64,000 nucleotides of DNA from Devosia sp. Root413D1 (GTDB lineage Bacteria > Pseudomonadota > Alphaproteobacteria > Rhizobiales > Devosiaceae), in assembly GCF_001425235.1 (NCBI RefSeq), contig NZ_LMEA01000013.1, positions 62,001 through 126,000 of the forward strand, read 5' to 3'. Below are positions 36,457 through 45,395 of this stretch, in pieces. The number at the start of each line of letters is the position of its first letter. Positions within the stretch are counted from its first letter, which is position 1. The translations under genes were made by a program, and so were the position numbers. The notes under the pieces were generated by a model. That model was given only the letters and a program-made list of their open reading frames with translations. It did not search any database and was not told where the DNA came from.

Positions 36457-36523
36457 TACCGATCGGTACACAATTGGTTATGACGGTTGCGATGCAGCGT
36501 CAAGAATTTTATACTGATCGGTA
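36457..36523. promoter_or_regulatory. Two TetR-type operators
   Basis: The perfect palindrome TACCGATCGGTA (36457-36468) and a second site TACTGATCGGTA (36512-36523) lie 55 bases apart between the divergent SDR and TetR genes. Both continue with AxACAAT (GATCGGTA[C/G]ACAAT), so they are the same site type. Confidence 0.65.
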
Positions 36524-36546
36524 GACAATCATCCGGAAACCCGATT

Positions 36547-37146
36547 TTGGCAGGCCGCCCCCGCGAGTTCGATCGAGACCAGGCACTGGACCAGGCGATG
36601 CGCCTGTTCTGGGAGCGCGGCTATGAGGGCACCTCGGTGAACGACCTGACCGAGGCGCTGGGCGTCGGCAAGCCGAGCCTCTATGCCGCCTTCGGCTCCA
36701 AGGAGCAGCTGTTCTACGAGGCGCTCGACCTTTACGTGCGCACCTACGGGCCAACCCTGGGGGACGTGCCCACGGCGCGCGGAGCGATTGAGTCGCTGCT
36801 GCGATCCAATGCGGAGACCTACACCGATCCGAACATCCCATCGGGGTGCATGATCGTGCTCGCCGCTGCCGTCGGCCCACCGCAGAACGCCGAGGTCCGG
36901 GCGCATCTGGCAATGCTGCGCAACGCCTCGACCGGCTCGTTCGCGGCGCGGATCCGGAAGGGGATAGTCGACGGCGATGTACCCCAAGGCGCCGATGCCG
37001 ACGCCATGGCGCAGTTCTACACCACGGTGCTGAACGGGCTCGCCCTGCAGGCGCGGGACGGCGCCGGCGGCACCGCCCTTGAGCGTGTCATCGACGGCGC
37101 GATGGCCGCCTGGGACGTGCTATCCGTCCCTAGACCAGCGCGGTGA
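36547..37146 (+). CDS. TetR/AcrR family regulator
   Basis: A 199-residue repressor. TTG 36547 gives the usual start AGRPREFDRDQALDQAMRLFWERGYEGTSVNDLTEALGVGKPSLYAAFGSKEQLF, the TetR HTH of residues 5-50. A longer frame from 36487 would run through the second operator. The C-terminal domain has a Cys (GCMIVLAAAVG) and helical ligand-binding features. It converges with the MATE gene, overlapping by 17 bases. Confidence 0.9.
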   Translation: MAGRPREFDRDQALDQAMRLFWERGYEGTSVNDLTEALGVGKPSLYAAFGSKEQLFYEALDLYVRTYGPTLGDVPTARGAIESLLRSNAETYTDPNIPSGCMIVLAAAVGPPQNAEVRAHLAMLRNASTGSFAARIRKGIVDGDVPQGADADAMAQFYTTVLNGLALQARDGAGGTALERVIDGAMAAWDVLSVPRPAR

Positions 37147-38482
37147 TTTCCTTCTTCCGCCACCAGCCGAGATAATAGGTGGCCTGGAAGGTGAGCAGCG
37201 CCGTGAAGCTCATGCAGTAGCCCCACCATACGCCCTCGAGCCCGAAGAAGTGGCTGAGCGTCAGCGCCGCCGGGACTTCGACCAGGATGATCGCCGCCAG
37301 CGACAGCGCCATCGGGATCCACACATCGCCCGAAGCGCGCATCACCGCCGAGAACACCGAGCCCCAGCCGAACACCAGGCAGCTCCACAACACGATGTGC
37401 AGCAGCCGCTCGGCGACCTGCACCACCGCTTCGTCGGTGATGAACAGCCGCACCAGGTGCTGCGAGAAGAGGTAGGCGATCGTCACCAGCGCGCCGGTGA
37501 CGATGAGGTTCATCAACAGCGCCGTGCGGGTCACCTTCTCCACCTCGTCGAAGCGCCGCGCCCCGATCGCCTGGGCGGCAAAGATCGAAGCAGCGATGCC
37601 GATCGACATGGCCGGGAACTGCACATAGCTCAGCACCTGGTTGACCGCGCCATAGGCCGCCGTGGCGTCCGAGCCGAAGCGATTGACAATGCCGACAATG
37701 ACGATGGCCGAGATCGACGACACCACCATGGCGATGCCGGCCGGGATACCGAGCTTCAGGATCAGCCCGAGCAGCTGGAAATCCACCTTCAGATGCCGGA
37801 TCAACTCGGCGTCGGGCGCCATCGGGCTCTTCTTGTAGTTGAGGTAGAAGAACAGAAAGATCAGCACCACGACGAAGCCGGCGATGAACGCCACCGCCGC
37901 GGCGAGCACGCCGATCTGCGGCAGGCCGAACCAGCCCTGGATCAGCGCCGGCGTGACGACGAGCCCCACCCCGATCGAGAAGATCAGCGTCAGCAGCGGC
38001 GTTACCGTGTCGCCGACGCCGCGCAGCGTCGAGGTGATGATCAGGAACAGGAAGAACCCGGGCATGCCGATCAAGACGATCCGGCCATAGGCCGTCGCTT
38101 CGGCGACGATGTCGGCGGGCGCCCCGAGCAGTTCCATCAGGTTCTGCGCGAAAAAGCCGCCGAACACCGCGACGACGAGGCCCATGAGGAAACCGACGGT
38201 CAGCGTCGTACCGGTGACCTGCTTGATCTTCAGGAGGTTCTTGGCGCCCCACGCTTGGCCGATCAGGATCGCCGCGCCCGAAGCGAGGCCGATCACGAAC
38301 GAGATGAGGAAGATCATGATCGGGAAGAACACCGAGACGGCGGCCAGCGCCTCCACCCCGATCATCTGCCCGATATAGATATTATTGATAGTGCCCGACA
38401 GCGACTGCAGGATGTTGCTGAGCATCAGCGGCACAAGAAAGACGAGGAAACGCTGCCAGAGCGGCCTTGAGAGATTGTTCAT
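37130..38482 (-). CDS. MATE family efflux transporter
   Basis: A 450-residue multidrug/toxin extrusion protein of the NorM type with 12 transmembrane helices in two halves, driven by a Na+ or H+ gradient. The MatE fold begins MNNLSRPLWQRFLVFLVPLMLSN; charged residues in helices (GDTVTPLLTL) are as expected. It ends inside the tail of the TetR gene (17-base overlap), and its own promoter must lie in the ~230-base gap before the DUF4037 gene. TetR control is possible but not indicated by operator position. Confidence 0.93.
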   Translation of the reverse strand: MNNLSRPLWQRFLVFLVPLMLSNILQSLSGTINNIYIGQMIGVEALAAVSVFFPIMIFLISFVIGLASGAAILIGQAWGAKNLLKIKQVTGTTLTVGFLMGLVVAVFGGFFAQNLMELLGAPADIVAEATAYGRIVLIGMPGFFLFLIITSTLRGVGDTVTPLLTLIFSIGVGLVVTPALIQGWFGLPQIGVLAAAVAFIAGFVVVLIFLFFYLNYKKSPMAPDAELIRHLKVDFQLLGLILKLGIPAGIAMVVSSISAIVIVGIVNRFGSDATAAYGAVNQVLSYVQFPAMSIGIAASIFAAQAIGARRFDEVEKVTRTALLMNLIVTGALVTIAYLFSQHLVRLFITDEAVVQVAERLLHIVLWSCLVFGWGSVFSAVMRASGDVWIPMALSLAAIILVEVPAALTLSHFFGLEGVWWGYCMSFTALLTFQATYYLGWWRKKEITALV

Positions 38483-38711
38483 CGAGTGAACTCCGAAACC
38501 CGTAAATTATGCGACGGCGTTGGGCCCCAAATGACCAGCGGCCGGTCGAGTCGACCGGGTCGCGAGGCGGGCCACTTCACATCTCAGCTGAAGATGCAGG
38601 CGGGTCGGAGCACGATGGGGTATGAACGCACGCCGGTTCTCTAGCCCCGCCCCGCGCGCCGGTCAACGTCCGGGCGCTCCTAACCGGCCATGTCGGACAA
38701 AGGCAAAAGCA

Positions 38712-39785
38712 ATGACCACCGGCCTCCAGCTGTCGCGCCGCTTCTACGAATCACTGGTCGCGCCAATCATCGCCCGGGCCCTGCCGCAGCTCAGCTATGC
38801 CGCTGCTCGGCTCGGTGATGGCTCCGAGGTGCTGGGCTTCGACACCGAGATGTCGGCCGACCACAATTACGGTCCGACCGTGCAGATCATCCTCGATGCC
38901 GCGGACGTCGCCCACGCCGACGTGCTGATGGCGGCGCTGGATGCGCAATTGCCCGAACGCTTCGAAGACTGGACCATCAGGTTCGAGAGCGTCGGGCGTC
39001 ACGTTCGTGCAGATGGCTGGCTCACCTCGGATCACGGCGTCGAGCTGATGACGCTCGAGGCGCTGCTGCGCCGTCAGGTCGGCGCCGGCCTTGGCCCCTG
39101 GTCCAATGCCGACTGGCTGCGCTTTCCCGAACAGCGCCTGCTCACCCTCATCGCCGGCGCGGTGTTCCGCGACGATGGCGGACAGCTCGCCGACCTGCGG
39201 CAGCGGCTCGACTACTTTCCGCGCGATGTCCGGCTGCTGCGCCTCGCGACCGAATGGGACGCGATCGGCGAGGAACGCGCTTTCGTTGGCCGTACCGGTG
39301 AGCTTGGCGATGCATTGGGCTCCCGGGTCATCGGCTCACGCCTCGTCGAACACCTGATGCGCATCGCCTTCCTGGTCGAGCGCCGCTATGCGCCCTACCC
39401 CAAATGGTTCGGTAGCGCCTTTGCCCGGCTCGACAGTGCGGCGGTGCTGCAGCCGCTGCTGGCCGAGGCGCTGGAGGCCGCCGACTGGCAGCAGCGCGAA
39501 GCCGCCATTGCCCGCGCCGCCGAGCAGCTGGCACAGTTGCAACTCGAGCATGGCATCCCCGGTGCCGTGCCGCCGCGCATCGCCTCCTACTTCACCCGCC
39601 CGTTCCAGGTGATCAATGCCGACGCGATCGCTGCCGGCCTCCGCGGCGCCATTACCGACCCGATGCTGCGGCAGCTCCCGGTCGGCGGCATCGACCAGTT
39701 GACCGGCATGGTGCCGATCCTGACCGCGCCGGAGCAAGCTCGGCGCCTCATCGCGGCGCTGGTTCCCGATCAGCCGGGCGAATAG
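38712..39785 (+). CDS. DUF4037 domain-containing protein
   Basis: A 357-residue protein starting at ATG 38712. The segment LGDGSEVLGFDTEMSADHNYGP (residues ~32-54) resembles the nucleotidyltransferase-like metal-binding loop of DUF4037 proteins, in which the two Asp coordinate a metal. The rest is helical, with a YPKWFGSAFARLDS motif conserved in the family. The function is unknown, perhaps nucleotidyl transfer or antitoxin-like activity. A frame from 38622 is not supported by a ribosome binding site. Confidence 0.75.
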   Translation: MTTGLQLSRRFYESLVAPIIARALPQLSYAAARLGDGSEVLGFDTEMSADHNYGPTVQIILDAADVAHADVLMAALDAQLPERFEDWTIRFESVGRHVRADGWLTSDHGVELMTLEALLRRQVGAGLGPWSNADWLRFPEQRLLTLIAGAVFRDDGGQLADLRQRLDYFPRDVRLLRLATEWDAIGEERAFVGRTGELGDALGSRVIGSRLVEHLMRIAFLVERRYAPYPKWFGSAFARLDSAAVLQPLLAEALEAADWQQREAAIARAAEQLAQLQLEHGIPGAVPPRIASYFTRPFQVINADAIAAGLRGAITDPMLRQLPVGGIDQLTGMVPILTAPEQARRLIAALVPDQPGE

Positions 39786-39840
39786 CTGCAATCAGCAACT
39801 CTCATCTCCCAGGCCCGCCACCTCGTGTAGTCTCCCGCCC

Positions 39841-40542
39841 ATGACCAGACCCATCGCCATCGTCACCGGAGCCGGCCAGGGCATCGGCGCCGCCATCGCC
39901 CGCGAGCTCGCCGCTCGCGATTACCAGCTGGTGCTGTTCGCGCGCTCGGAACAGGTCGAGGCCGTTGCCACCGAGCTCTCCGCCACCGCGGTGCGCGGCT
40001 CGCTCACCGAGCCCGCCGACCTGCAGCGCCTCGTCGAAACCACTATCACGAAGCATGGCCGCATCGATGCCGTGGTCAACAATGCCGGCCATGTCCCCAG
40101 CGGCGATATCGGCGCCATGGCCGATGACGACTGGCAACACGGTTTCGATATGATCGTCTTGAACCCGGTCCGCCTGATGCGGCTGGTGACGCCGCATTTC
40201 CTCGCCGCCGGCAAGGGCGCGGCAGTGAACATTTCGAGCTTTGCCGGCAAGTCGCCGGATCTCGCGATGCCGATGTCGTCGGCGCTGCGCCCGGCATTGC
40301 AGGCCTGGACCAAGCTCTATGCCGATCGCTACGGCGCCGACGGCATCCGTATGAACGCTGTGCTGCCCGGCTTTCTCGACAATTACGACACCGTCGAAGC
40401 CCGCCGCCAGAAGATCCCGGTCGGTCGCTACGGCGAACTCCAGGAGCTGGCGAAGGTCGCGGCCTTCCTCCTCTCCGACGACGCCTCCTACGTCACCGGC
40501 CAGAGCCTGCTTGTCGATGGCGGCATGACCCGTGCCATCTGA
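39841..40542 (+). CDS. SDR-fold protein lacking the catalytic Tyr-Lys motif
   Basis: A 233-residue Rossmann protein with the SDR glycine motif TGAGQGIGAA, NNAG and a normal C-terminal LSDDASYVTGQSLLVDGGM. At the position of YxxxK it has PMSSALRPALQAW, so the usual Tyr is not aligned and the Lys is replaced by Arg (SALR). It may be a non-canonical or non-enzymatic member. It starts at ATG 39841 and is followed by azlC. Confidence 0.85.
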   Translation: MTRPIAIVTGAGQGIGAAIARELAARDYQLVLFARSEQVEAVATELSATAVRGSLTEPADLQRLVETTITKHGRIDAVVNNAGHVPSGDIGAMADDDWQHGFDMIVLNPVRLMRLVTPHFLAAGKGAAVNISSFAGKSPDLAMPMSSALRPALQAWTKLYADRYGADGIRMNAVLPGFLDNYDTVEARRQKIPVGRYGELQELAKVAAFLLSDDASYVTGQSLLVDGGMTRAI

Positions 40543-40635
40543 CCTGCAATCGACGGCCTCGATCATTGCGATGAATGGGGTCGATCACCAGATGTCATCA
40601 CGCCACCGCACCAACCTGATGTAGCGTCCCCGCCC

Positions 40636-41355
40636 ATGCATGCCCCCGCCCCCCATAGCGGACCCGCGCAGTTCTGGCTCGGCGTCCGTATGTTCCTGCC
40701 CGTCGCCGTCTCCATTGCCGCCTATGGCGTGGTGTGGGGCGTGCTCGCCGGCCAGGCCGGGTTGAGCGTCCTCGAAGTGGCGCTGATGAGCGGGCTGGTG
40801 TTTGCCGGCGCCAGCCAGTTCGTGGCGCTCGATATGTGGACGCCGGGAAACCTGCCGGTGCTGTCGATCGTCATCGCCGCCGGCATCGTCAACCTCCGCA
40901 TGCTGCTGATGTCGGCGACGCTGCGGCCGCTGGTCGGCCATCTGTCGCTGCCCAGACAGCTGGGCGCCATGTTCTTCGTCTCCGACGAGCAATGGGCGAT
41001 GACCATGGCCGAGGTCCGGAAGGGCACTGGCAGTGTCGCCTTCCTCATCGGCACCGGCGTCCTCAGCTGGTTCGCCTGGATGAGCTCGACCCTCTGCGGC
41101 CGGGTGCTCGGGGCGTTCATCGACGATCCCACCAGGTATGGGCTCGATTTCGCCTTCACCGCCACCTTCCTCGCCTTGCTGCTCGGCATGTGGCGGGGCC
41201 GCGGCGACCTGGTGCCGTGGATCATCGGCGCGCTCGCCGCCATCCTCACCTCCAAGCTGATCGAGGGCAACTGGTACATCATCGTCGGCGGCCTGGTCGG
41301 CAGCTTTGCCGGCGCCCTTGCCGAGACCATCAGGGAGCGCCGCCATGTCGCTTGA
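40636..41355 (+). CDS. azlC: AzlC family branched-chain amino acid exporter subunit
   Basis: A 239-residue membrane protein with seven or so helices. The family pattern AAYGVVWGVLAGQAGLS, the FAGASQFVALDMW segment and FVSDEQWAMTMAE are typical of AzlC, which together with AzlD exports branched-chain amino acids. The stop overlaps the azlD start by 11 bases, which supports coupled synthesis. Confidence 0.93.
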   Translation: MHAPAPHSGPAQFWLGVRMFLPVAVSIAAYGVVWGVLAGQAGLSVLEVALMSGLVFAGASQFVALDMWTPGNLPVLSIVIAAGIVNLRMLLMSATLRPLVGHLSLPRQLGAMFFVSDEQWAMTMAEVRKGTGSVAFLIGTGVLSWFAWMSSTLCGRVLGAFIDDPTRYGLDFAFTATFLALLLGMWRGRGDLVPWIIGALAAILTSKLIEGNWYIIVGGLVGSFAGALAETIRERRHVA

Positions 41356-41647
41356 GGCGCTGATTGCCATCCTCGGCATGGCCGCGGTGACCTTTGCCAT
41401 CCGCGCCGGCGGCCTGCTGCTCGCCAACCGGCTTCCCACCACCGGCTTCGTTGCCAGCTGGATGAAGCACGTCCCGGGCGCAGTGCTGGCCGCGCTGGTT
41501 GCGCCCGCGATTCTCGCCGGCGGCGCCGCCGAAGGCATCGCCGCCGCCGTCACCGCGCTGGTCTATCTCGTCAGCCGGAACCTGTTTGCCGCCATGCTGA
41601 GCGGCGTGCTGGCGGTCTACCTCGCTCGCCTGGCGCTGGGCGCCTAG
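41345..41647 (+). CDS. azlD: AzlD family branched-chain amino acid exporter subunit
   Basis: The ATG at 41345, inside the azlC 3' end, gives a 100-residue protein with four hydrophobic segments and the AzlD core FAIRAGGLLLANRLP and MKHVPGAVLAALVAPAI. It pairs with AzlC. A longer frame beginning at 41306 is not needed. Confidence 0.93.
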   Translation: MSLEALIAILGMAAVTFAIRAGGLLLANRLPTTGFVASWMKHVPGAVLAALVAPAILAGGAAEGIAAAVTALVYLVSRNLFAAMLSGVLAVYLARLALGA

Positions 41648-41696
41648 GGAACACCGCCGGCTCCTTGCTCGTTGTAACGATAGCAAGGAGGGTCAT

Positions 41697-42281
41697 ATGC
41701 AGACCATCATCGGACAGTTCGACAGCTACGAGCATGCCGCCGCCGCCGTACATGCCCTGCACGAGGCCGGCATCGCCCATACCGACATCAGCTTTGTCGC
41801 CAACACCCCGCCCGACTTCGAACCCGACGAGGTCGGCGAAGGCGCCACCGCCGGCGCCGAGCTGGGCGCCGGTCTGGGCGCCGCCGGCGGCCTGCTGGCT
41901 GGTCTCGGCATCATTTCCATCCCGGGCCTTGGTCCGGTGGTCGCTGCCGGCTGGTTGTTCGCCACCGCTATCGGCGCCTTCGCCGGGGCTGGTGTCGGCG
42001 CGGCAACCGGTGGCCTGATCGGCGCCTTCACCAGCGCCGGCGTTCCCGAAACCGAGGCCAAGGTGCTCGCCGAACGGCTCGAGCGCGGTGGCGCTATCGT
42101 CAGCGCCCGCGTCGACGAAGCCCATGCCGGCCCGGCCGCCGCGATCCTCAGGCACGCCGAGGGCATCGAAGCAGTGCCGCACGGCGAAGAGATCGAAACC
42201 GCCGCACAGCAGATCCCCGACGAAGACCTGCCGCCGCCGCGCCGCGACACCGACTACCCCTTCGTGCCGCCGATCGTCTGA
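41697..42281 (+). CDS. Glycine-rich membrane-associated protein, general-stress type
   Basis: A 194-residue protein after a perfect AAGGAGG five bases before ATG 41697. The N-terminal ~45 residues (IIGQFDSYEHAAAAVHALHEAGIAHTDISFV) look like the alpha/beta domain seen in general-stress YflT/17M-type proteins. Next comes a ~75-residue glycine-zipper hydrophobic region, then a repeat of the N-terminal-like domain, and an acidic, Pro-rich tail. Likely membrane-associated; function unknown. It converges with the hydrolase gene, overlapping by 28 bases. Confidence 0.75.
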   Translation: MQTIIGQFDSYEHAAAAVHALHEAGIAHTDISFVANTPPDFEPDEVGEGATAGAELGAGLGAAGGLLAGLGIISIPGLGPVVAAGWLFATAIGAFAGAGVGAATGGLIGAFTSAGVPETEAKVLAERLERGGAIVSARVDEAHAGPAAAILRHAEGIEAVPHGEEIETAAQQIPDEDLPPPRRDTDYPFVPPIV

Positions 42282-43087
42282 GGGAGCGCTGCATCGAGAA
42301 AGCTATCGACCAGCGCGTGAAACAGCTGGCGGTCATCGCGGCGGATGAAGTGCGTTGCGCCGGGGACCACAGCAACCTCGGCGCCCAGCGAGCGGATGAT
42401 CGCCCGGTGACTGGCGGTGATGCCGATGCGGATGGTCCCGGTGATGATCTTGACGGGCACGCCCGCGCCGGCAAGCTCGCCGAGCAGGGTCGGCCAGGCG
42501 CGGGTTGGGATGACATCGCCCTGCGCCACCAGCGCGACATCCATGTCGGCCTTCGCCTTTGACCACGCAGCAAGCTCATCCTGCGGCCAGCGCGGAAACA
42601 GCTCGGCGATCTCGGCCTGCCGCTCCGCGTCGCTGACGGCCTGCCAGCGCCGGAGTGTTGCGGCAGCGTTTACCGCGACGTCACGATCCTGAAACGGGGT
42701 GACCGGCAGCCTCCAGAATGGATCCTCCAGCACAACCGCGCTGACCCGCGAACCCAGGCGGGCAGCGACGGCAGCCGCCGCACTTCCCCCGGCGGAATGC
42801 CCGAACAGCACCAGCGGCTGGTCGGCGCCGGAGAGCCATTCGTTGAGGTCGGCGAGGATGTCCTCGACGATGACATCACCCGGGTGGCGCTTCAACAGAT
42901 CCGCGGTCCAGCGCGACGATTGACCGTGCCCACGCGGATCGATGGCCAGCACGCGGAAGCCGTTGCCGGCCCAGTGCTGTGCAGTGATGGCGAGCGTCGC
43001 AGCCGATTCGGCAAGCCCGGGGATGGCGACGATGGTGCCGCGACAGGGAGCGGCCGGATTGAACTCCAACCTATGCAGCACGCTCAT
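42254..43087 (-). CDS. Alpha/beta hydrolase
   Basis: A 277-residue serine hydrolase. Nucleophile elbow GHSAGGSAAA (Ser near residue 97), oxyanion region VAIPGLAESA, and a late His in GATHFIRRDD complete the expected triad. Substrate unknown. Its start overlaps the stop of the 2-hydroxyacid dehydrogenase gene by four bases, so both belong to the unit controlled from the CTAG-type operators at 44146. Confidence 0.9.
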   Translation of the reverse strand: MSVLHRLEFNPAAPCRGTIVAIPGLAESAATLAITAQHWAGNGFRVLAIDPRGHGQSSRWTADLLKRHPGDVIVEDILADLNEWLSGADQPLVLFGHSAGGSAAAAVAARLGSRVSAVVLEDPFWRLPVTPFQDRDVAVNAAATLRRWQAVSDAERQAEIAELFPRWPQDELAAWSKAKADMDVALVAQGDVIPTRAWPTLLGELAGAGVPVKIITGTIRIGITASHRAIIRSLGAEVAVVPGATHFIRRDDRQLFHALVDSFLDAALPQTIGGTKG

Positions 43088-44124
43088 CGCAGCGGCTCGG
43101 GGAAAGCGAGCGGCCGGCCCTCGACGATCCGGGTGAGTTCGCTGGCGATATGCTCGCCCATGCGGCCAATCTCTGTCCCCATCGATCCGGAGATGTGGGG
43201 CGTGAGAAAGACGTTGGGCAGCGTGTGGAGCTCGCTGTCCTCAGACAGCACTTCCGGATGCGTCACGTCGAGAATGGCTTCGATCCGGCCGGCCCTGAGC
43301 TCGAGGATCAATGCATCCTGATCAACAATGGCGCCGCGGGAGGTGTTGATCAGCGTTGCGCCGTCGCGCATCAGGCTAAGGTGGCGGGCGGTGATCATGC
43401 CGGCCGTCGCGTCGTTGAGCGGAGGGTGGAGGCTGACGATGTCGCTGCTTGCCATCACTTCGTCGAGCGGCACCAGGCGTGCCCCCAGCCGGGCGGCGTC
43501 GGCCGGGCTGATGAAGGGATCATAGAGCTGGACCGAGACGCTGAGCCCGCCGAGCCGCTCGATGACCATCCGGCCGATGCGCGACGCGCCGACGATGCCG
43601 ATGGTCTTGCCGACATTGCCGGCAGCAGGAAACTCCAGTTCCCGGTCGATATGGTCGCGACGGCGCCAGTAGAGGCGACGGGCGCGGAACGTGTCCTTGT
43701 TGGCGAGGACGATCATCGCGACGGTGAATTCGGCCACCGGAATGGCATTGATCCAGCCGGCATTGGCGGCCTCGATGCCCCGCTCGGCCGCGCTTTGCGG
43801 GAGCAGCGGCGCGGCCTGGCCCCCGGCATGGAGGACATAGCGCAGTCGCGGAGCCGCATCGAGATGCTGGTCGGTGAGCGGTGGGGCGCCCCAACCGGTG
43901 ATCAGCACCTCCGCCTGGCCCAGGGCGTCAAGCGCCCCGGATGCGTCGAGCGATAGAAAAGGACGCTGATGCAGCGGCGTCGCTCCGGCGCGGCGGAGCA
44001 CTTCGAAGCCGGGACCGAACAACCGGGCGGCAAGCTCGGGCGGGTTCATGACGGCGATGAAGCCGACGGATGCCTGCGCTCGCTCATCGATGCGTGCGGT
44101 CGCTTCGTCATAGGTGAGCGTCAT
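43084..44124 (-). CDS. D-2-hydroxyacid dehydrogenase family protein
   Basis: An NAD-dependent dehydrogenase of 346 residues from ATG 44124 (ATG 44127 adds one). The cofactor-binding motif is GIVGASRIGRMVIERLGG; the catalytic Arg is in INTSRGAIVDQDAL and the His in NVFLTPHISGS. Likely acts on a 2-keto acid or a sugar-acid derivative. It is upstream of the hydrolase gene and downstream of two LacI-type operators, so it belongs to the sugar regulon of the neighbouring LacI protein. Confidence 0.9.
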   Translation of the reverse strand: MTLTYDEATARIDERAQASVGFIAVMNPPELAARLFGPGFEVLRRAGATPLHQRPFLSLDASGALDALGQAEVLITGWGAPPLTDQHLDAAPRLRYVLHAGGQAAPLLPQSAAERGIEAANAGWINAIPVAEFTVAMIVLANKDTFRARRLYWRRRDHIDRELEFPAAGNVGKTIGIVGASRIGRMVIERLGGLSVSVQLYDPFISPADAARLGARLVPLDEVMASSDIVSLHPPLNDATAGMITARHLSLMRDGATLINTSRGAIVDQDALILELRAGRIEAILDVTHPEVLSEDSELHTLPNVFLTPHISGSMGTEIGRMGEHIASELTRIVEGRPLAFPEPLR

Positions 44125-44145
44125 CATTGCCTCGGACCACGTCAA

Positions 44146-44190
44146 GCTGTGTAACTAGTTACACAGCCAGTAAACAACGACTAGTTCCAC
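44146..44190. promoter_or_regulatory. LacI-type operators upstream of the dehydrogenase gene
   Basis: A perfect palindrome with core TGTGTAACTAGTTACACA (overall 44146-44167) and a weaker site GACTAGTTCCACA centred at about 44182, 26 bases away. Both share the CTAG centre with the sites at 45347-45376 next to the transporter. Between the dehydrogenase start and the LacI stop. Confidence 0.7.
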
Positions 44191-44212
44191 ACCAACCGAA
44201 AGGCAAGCCCGA

Positions 44213-45292
44213 TCAGATGGGGGCAGCCGATCCGCGGCGCATGAAGCGGGTTTGCAGCAACACATCGGCCGCCGGGGCGACACCGAGCGCAATCTCGGCG
44301 GCACGCACGCCGACCTCGAAGAAGGGCGGATGCACCGTGGTCAGCCCGGGCGTGAGGTCGGCCACCACCGGCACGTCGTCGAAGCCGATGATCGAGAGAT
44401 CGTCAGGCAGCGTCAGGCCCTGCCCCCGGGCCGCCCGATAGGCGCCGACAGCAATATTGTCCGTCATGGCCACGATGGCGGTTGCCCCGACCCCGGAACG
44501 CAGCAGTTCGTCGACGGCGCGAGCCCCGTCGGCCTCACTGTTGGCGGCGACCCGCACCAGCGCGGGATCGGGCGCAATGCCGTGGCGGACGAGGGCAGCC
44601 GTGTAGCCATCAAGCCGCTGCTCGGCCGTCGTCATGCCGCGCGCCTCACCGACATAGGCGATGCGCCGATGCCCCAGGGCGACGAGCTCGTCGACGCCGG
44701 CGCCGATGCCATTGCGCTGGTCGTAGTCGACGCTGACGATATCGTCCTGGCCGATGATCGGCGGGCGACCGCAGAGGATCAGCGTTGCGCCGACCTGCGC
44801 CAGGTCGCGAGCATAGCCGGCGGCGCGTTCGTCGAAGGCGGCATCGGTTTCGGTGGAGCCGACCAGGAGGACGGCCTTGACCCTGAGCTCGCGCAGCACG
44901 CCGATCAGCTCGCGCTCGCGCTGCTCATCGCCTTCGGTGGCGCACATCAGCACCAGGTGGCCGTTCTTGCCGGCGACGCTCTCGACGCCGGCGGCCAGTG
45001 AGGCAAAGGTCGGGCCGATCATCGCGCGCACGACAAAGGCGATGGAGCGTGGCCCGCGGCCGGTCATGGCCCGCGCCAGCCCGTTCACCACGTAGCCGAG
45101 CTCGTCGGCCGACGCGAGGACGCGTTCCTTGATTGCCGGCTGCACATTGGCGTTGCCCGCAAACACCCGCGACGCGGTCGCGAGGGATACCCGGGCATGC
45201 GCGGCGACGTCGCGCAGGTTGACCGGAACCATCCGTCCTGGCCCGCGCGTCCCGCCGCGCGACGGCCTCGGAGCGTTCTCGTTCTCATCCAT
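44213..45292 (-). CDS. LacI family transcriptional regulator
   Basis: A 359-residue repressor. The N-terminal HTH and hinge are VNLRDVAAHARVSLATASRVFAGNANVQ (residues ~24-50), preceded by an Arg/Gly-rich extension of 20 residues. The rest is a periplasmic-binding-protein-type effector domain. It is divergent from the ABC transporter and upstream of the dehydrogenase gene, with CTAG-centred palindromes on both sides, so it is expected to repress both and itself. Confidence 0.94.
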   Translation of the reverse strand: MDENENAPRPSRGGTRGPGRMVPVNLRDVAAHARVSLATASRVFAGNANVQPAIKERVLASADELGYVVNGLARAMTGRGPRSIAFVVRAMIGPTFASLAAGVESVAGKNGHLVLMCATEGDEQRERELIGVLRELRVKAVLLVGSTETDAAFDERAAGYARDLAQVGATLILCGRPPIIGQDDIVSVDYDQRNGIGAGVDELVALGHRRIAYVGEARGMTTAEQRLDGYTAALVRHGIAPDPALVRVAANSEADGARAVDELLRSGVGATAIVAMTDNIAVGAYRAARGQGLTLPDDLSIIGFDDVPVVADLTPGLTTVHPPFFEVGVRAAEIALGVAPAADVLLQTRFMRRGSAAPI

Positions 45293-45346
45293 ACCAAGAC
45301 ATCTACAGCCTCCCTTGACTCATGTCGACGCGTCACCTAGCGTGCA

Positions 45347-45376
45347 AGAAACTAGTTACAGGAACTAGTTTCACAC
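45347..45376. promoter_or_regulatory. LacI-type operators before the ABC transporter operon
   Basis: Two CTAG-centred sites, GAAACTAGTTACAG (centre 45353/45354) and GGAACTAGTTTCACAC (centre 45366/45367), are 13 bases apart between the divergent LacI and permease genes. They share the TAACTAGTTA core with the sites at 44146-44190. Confidence 0.7.
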
Positions 45377-45395
45377 TATGCCGAGGAGAGGCATC

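Noticed and set aside
45378-45395. ATG start for the first LplB-type permease
   Set aside because: It lies directly after the operator with no ribosome binding site; GTG 45396 follows GAGGAG. Not excluded.
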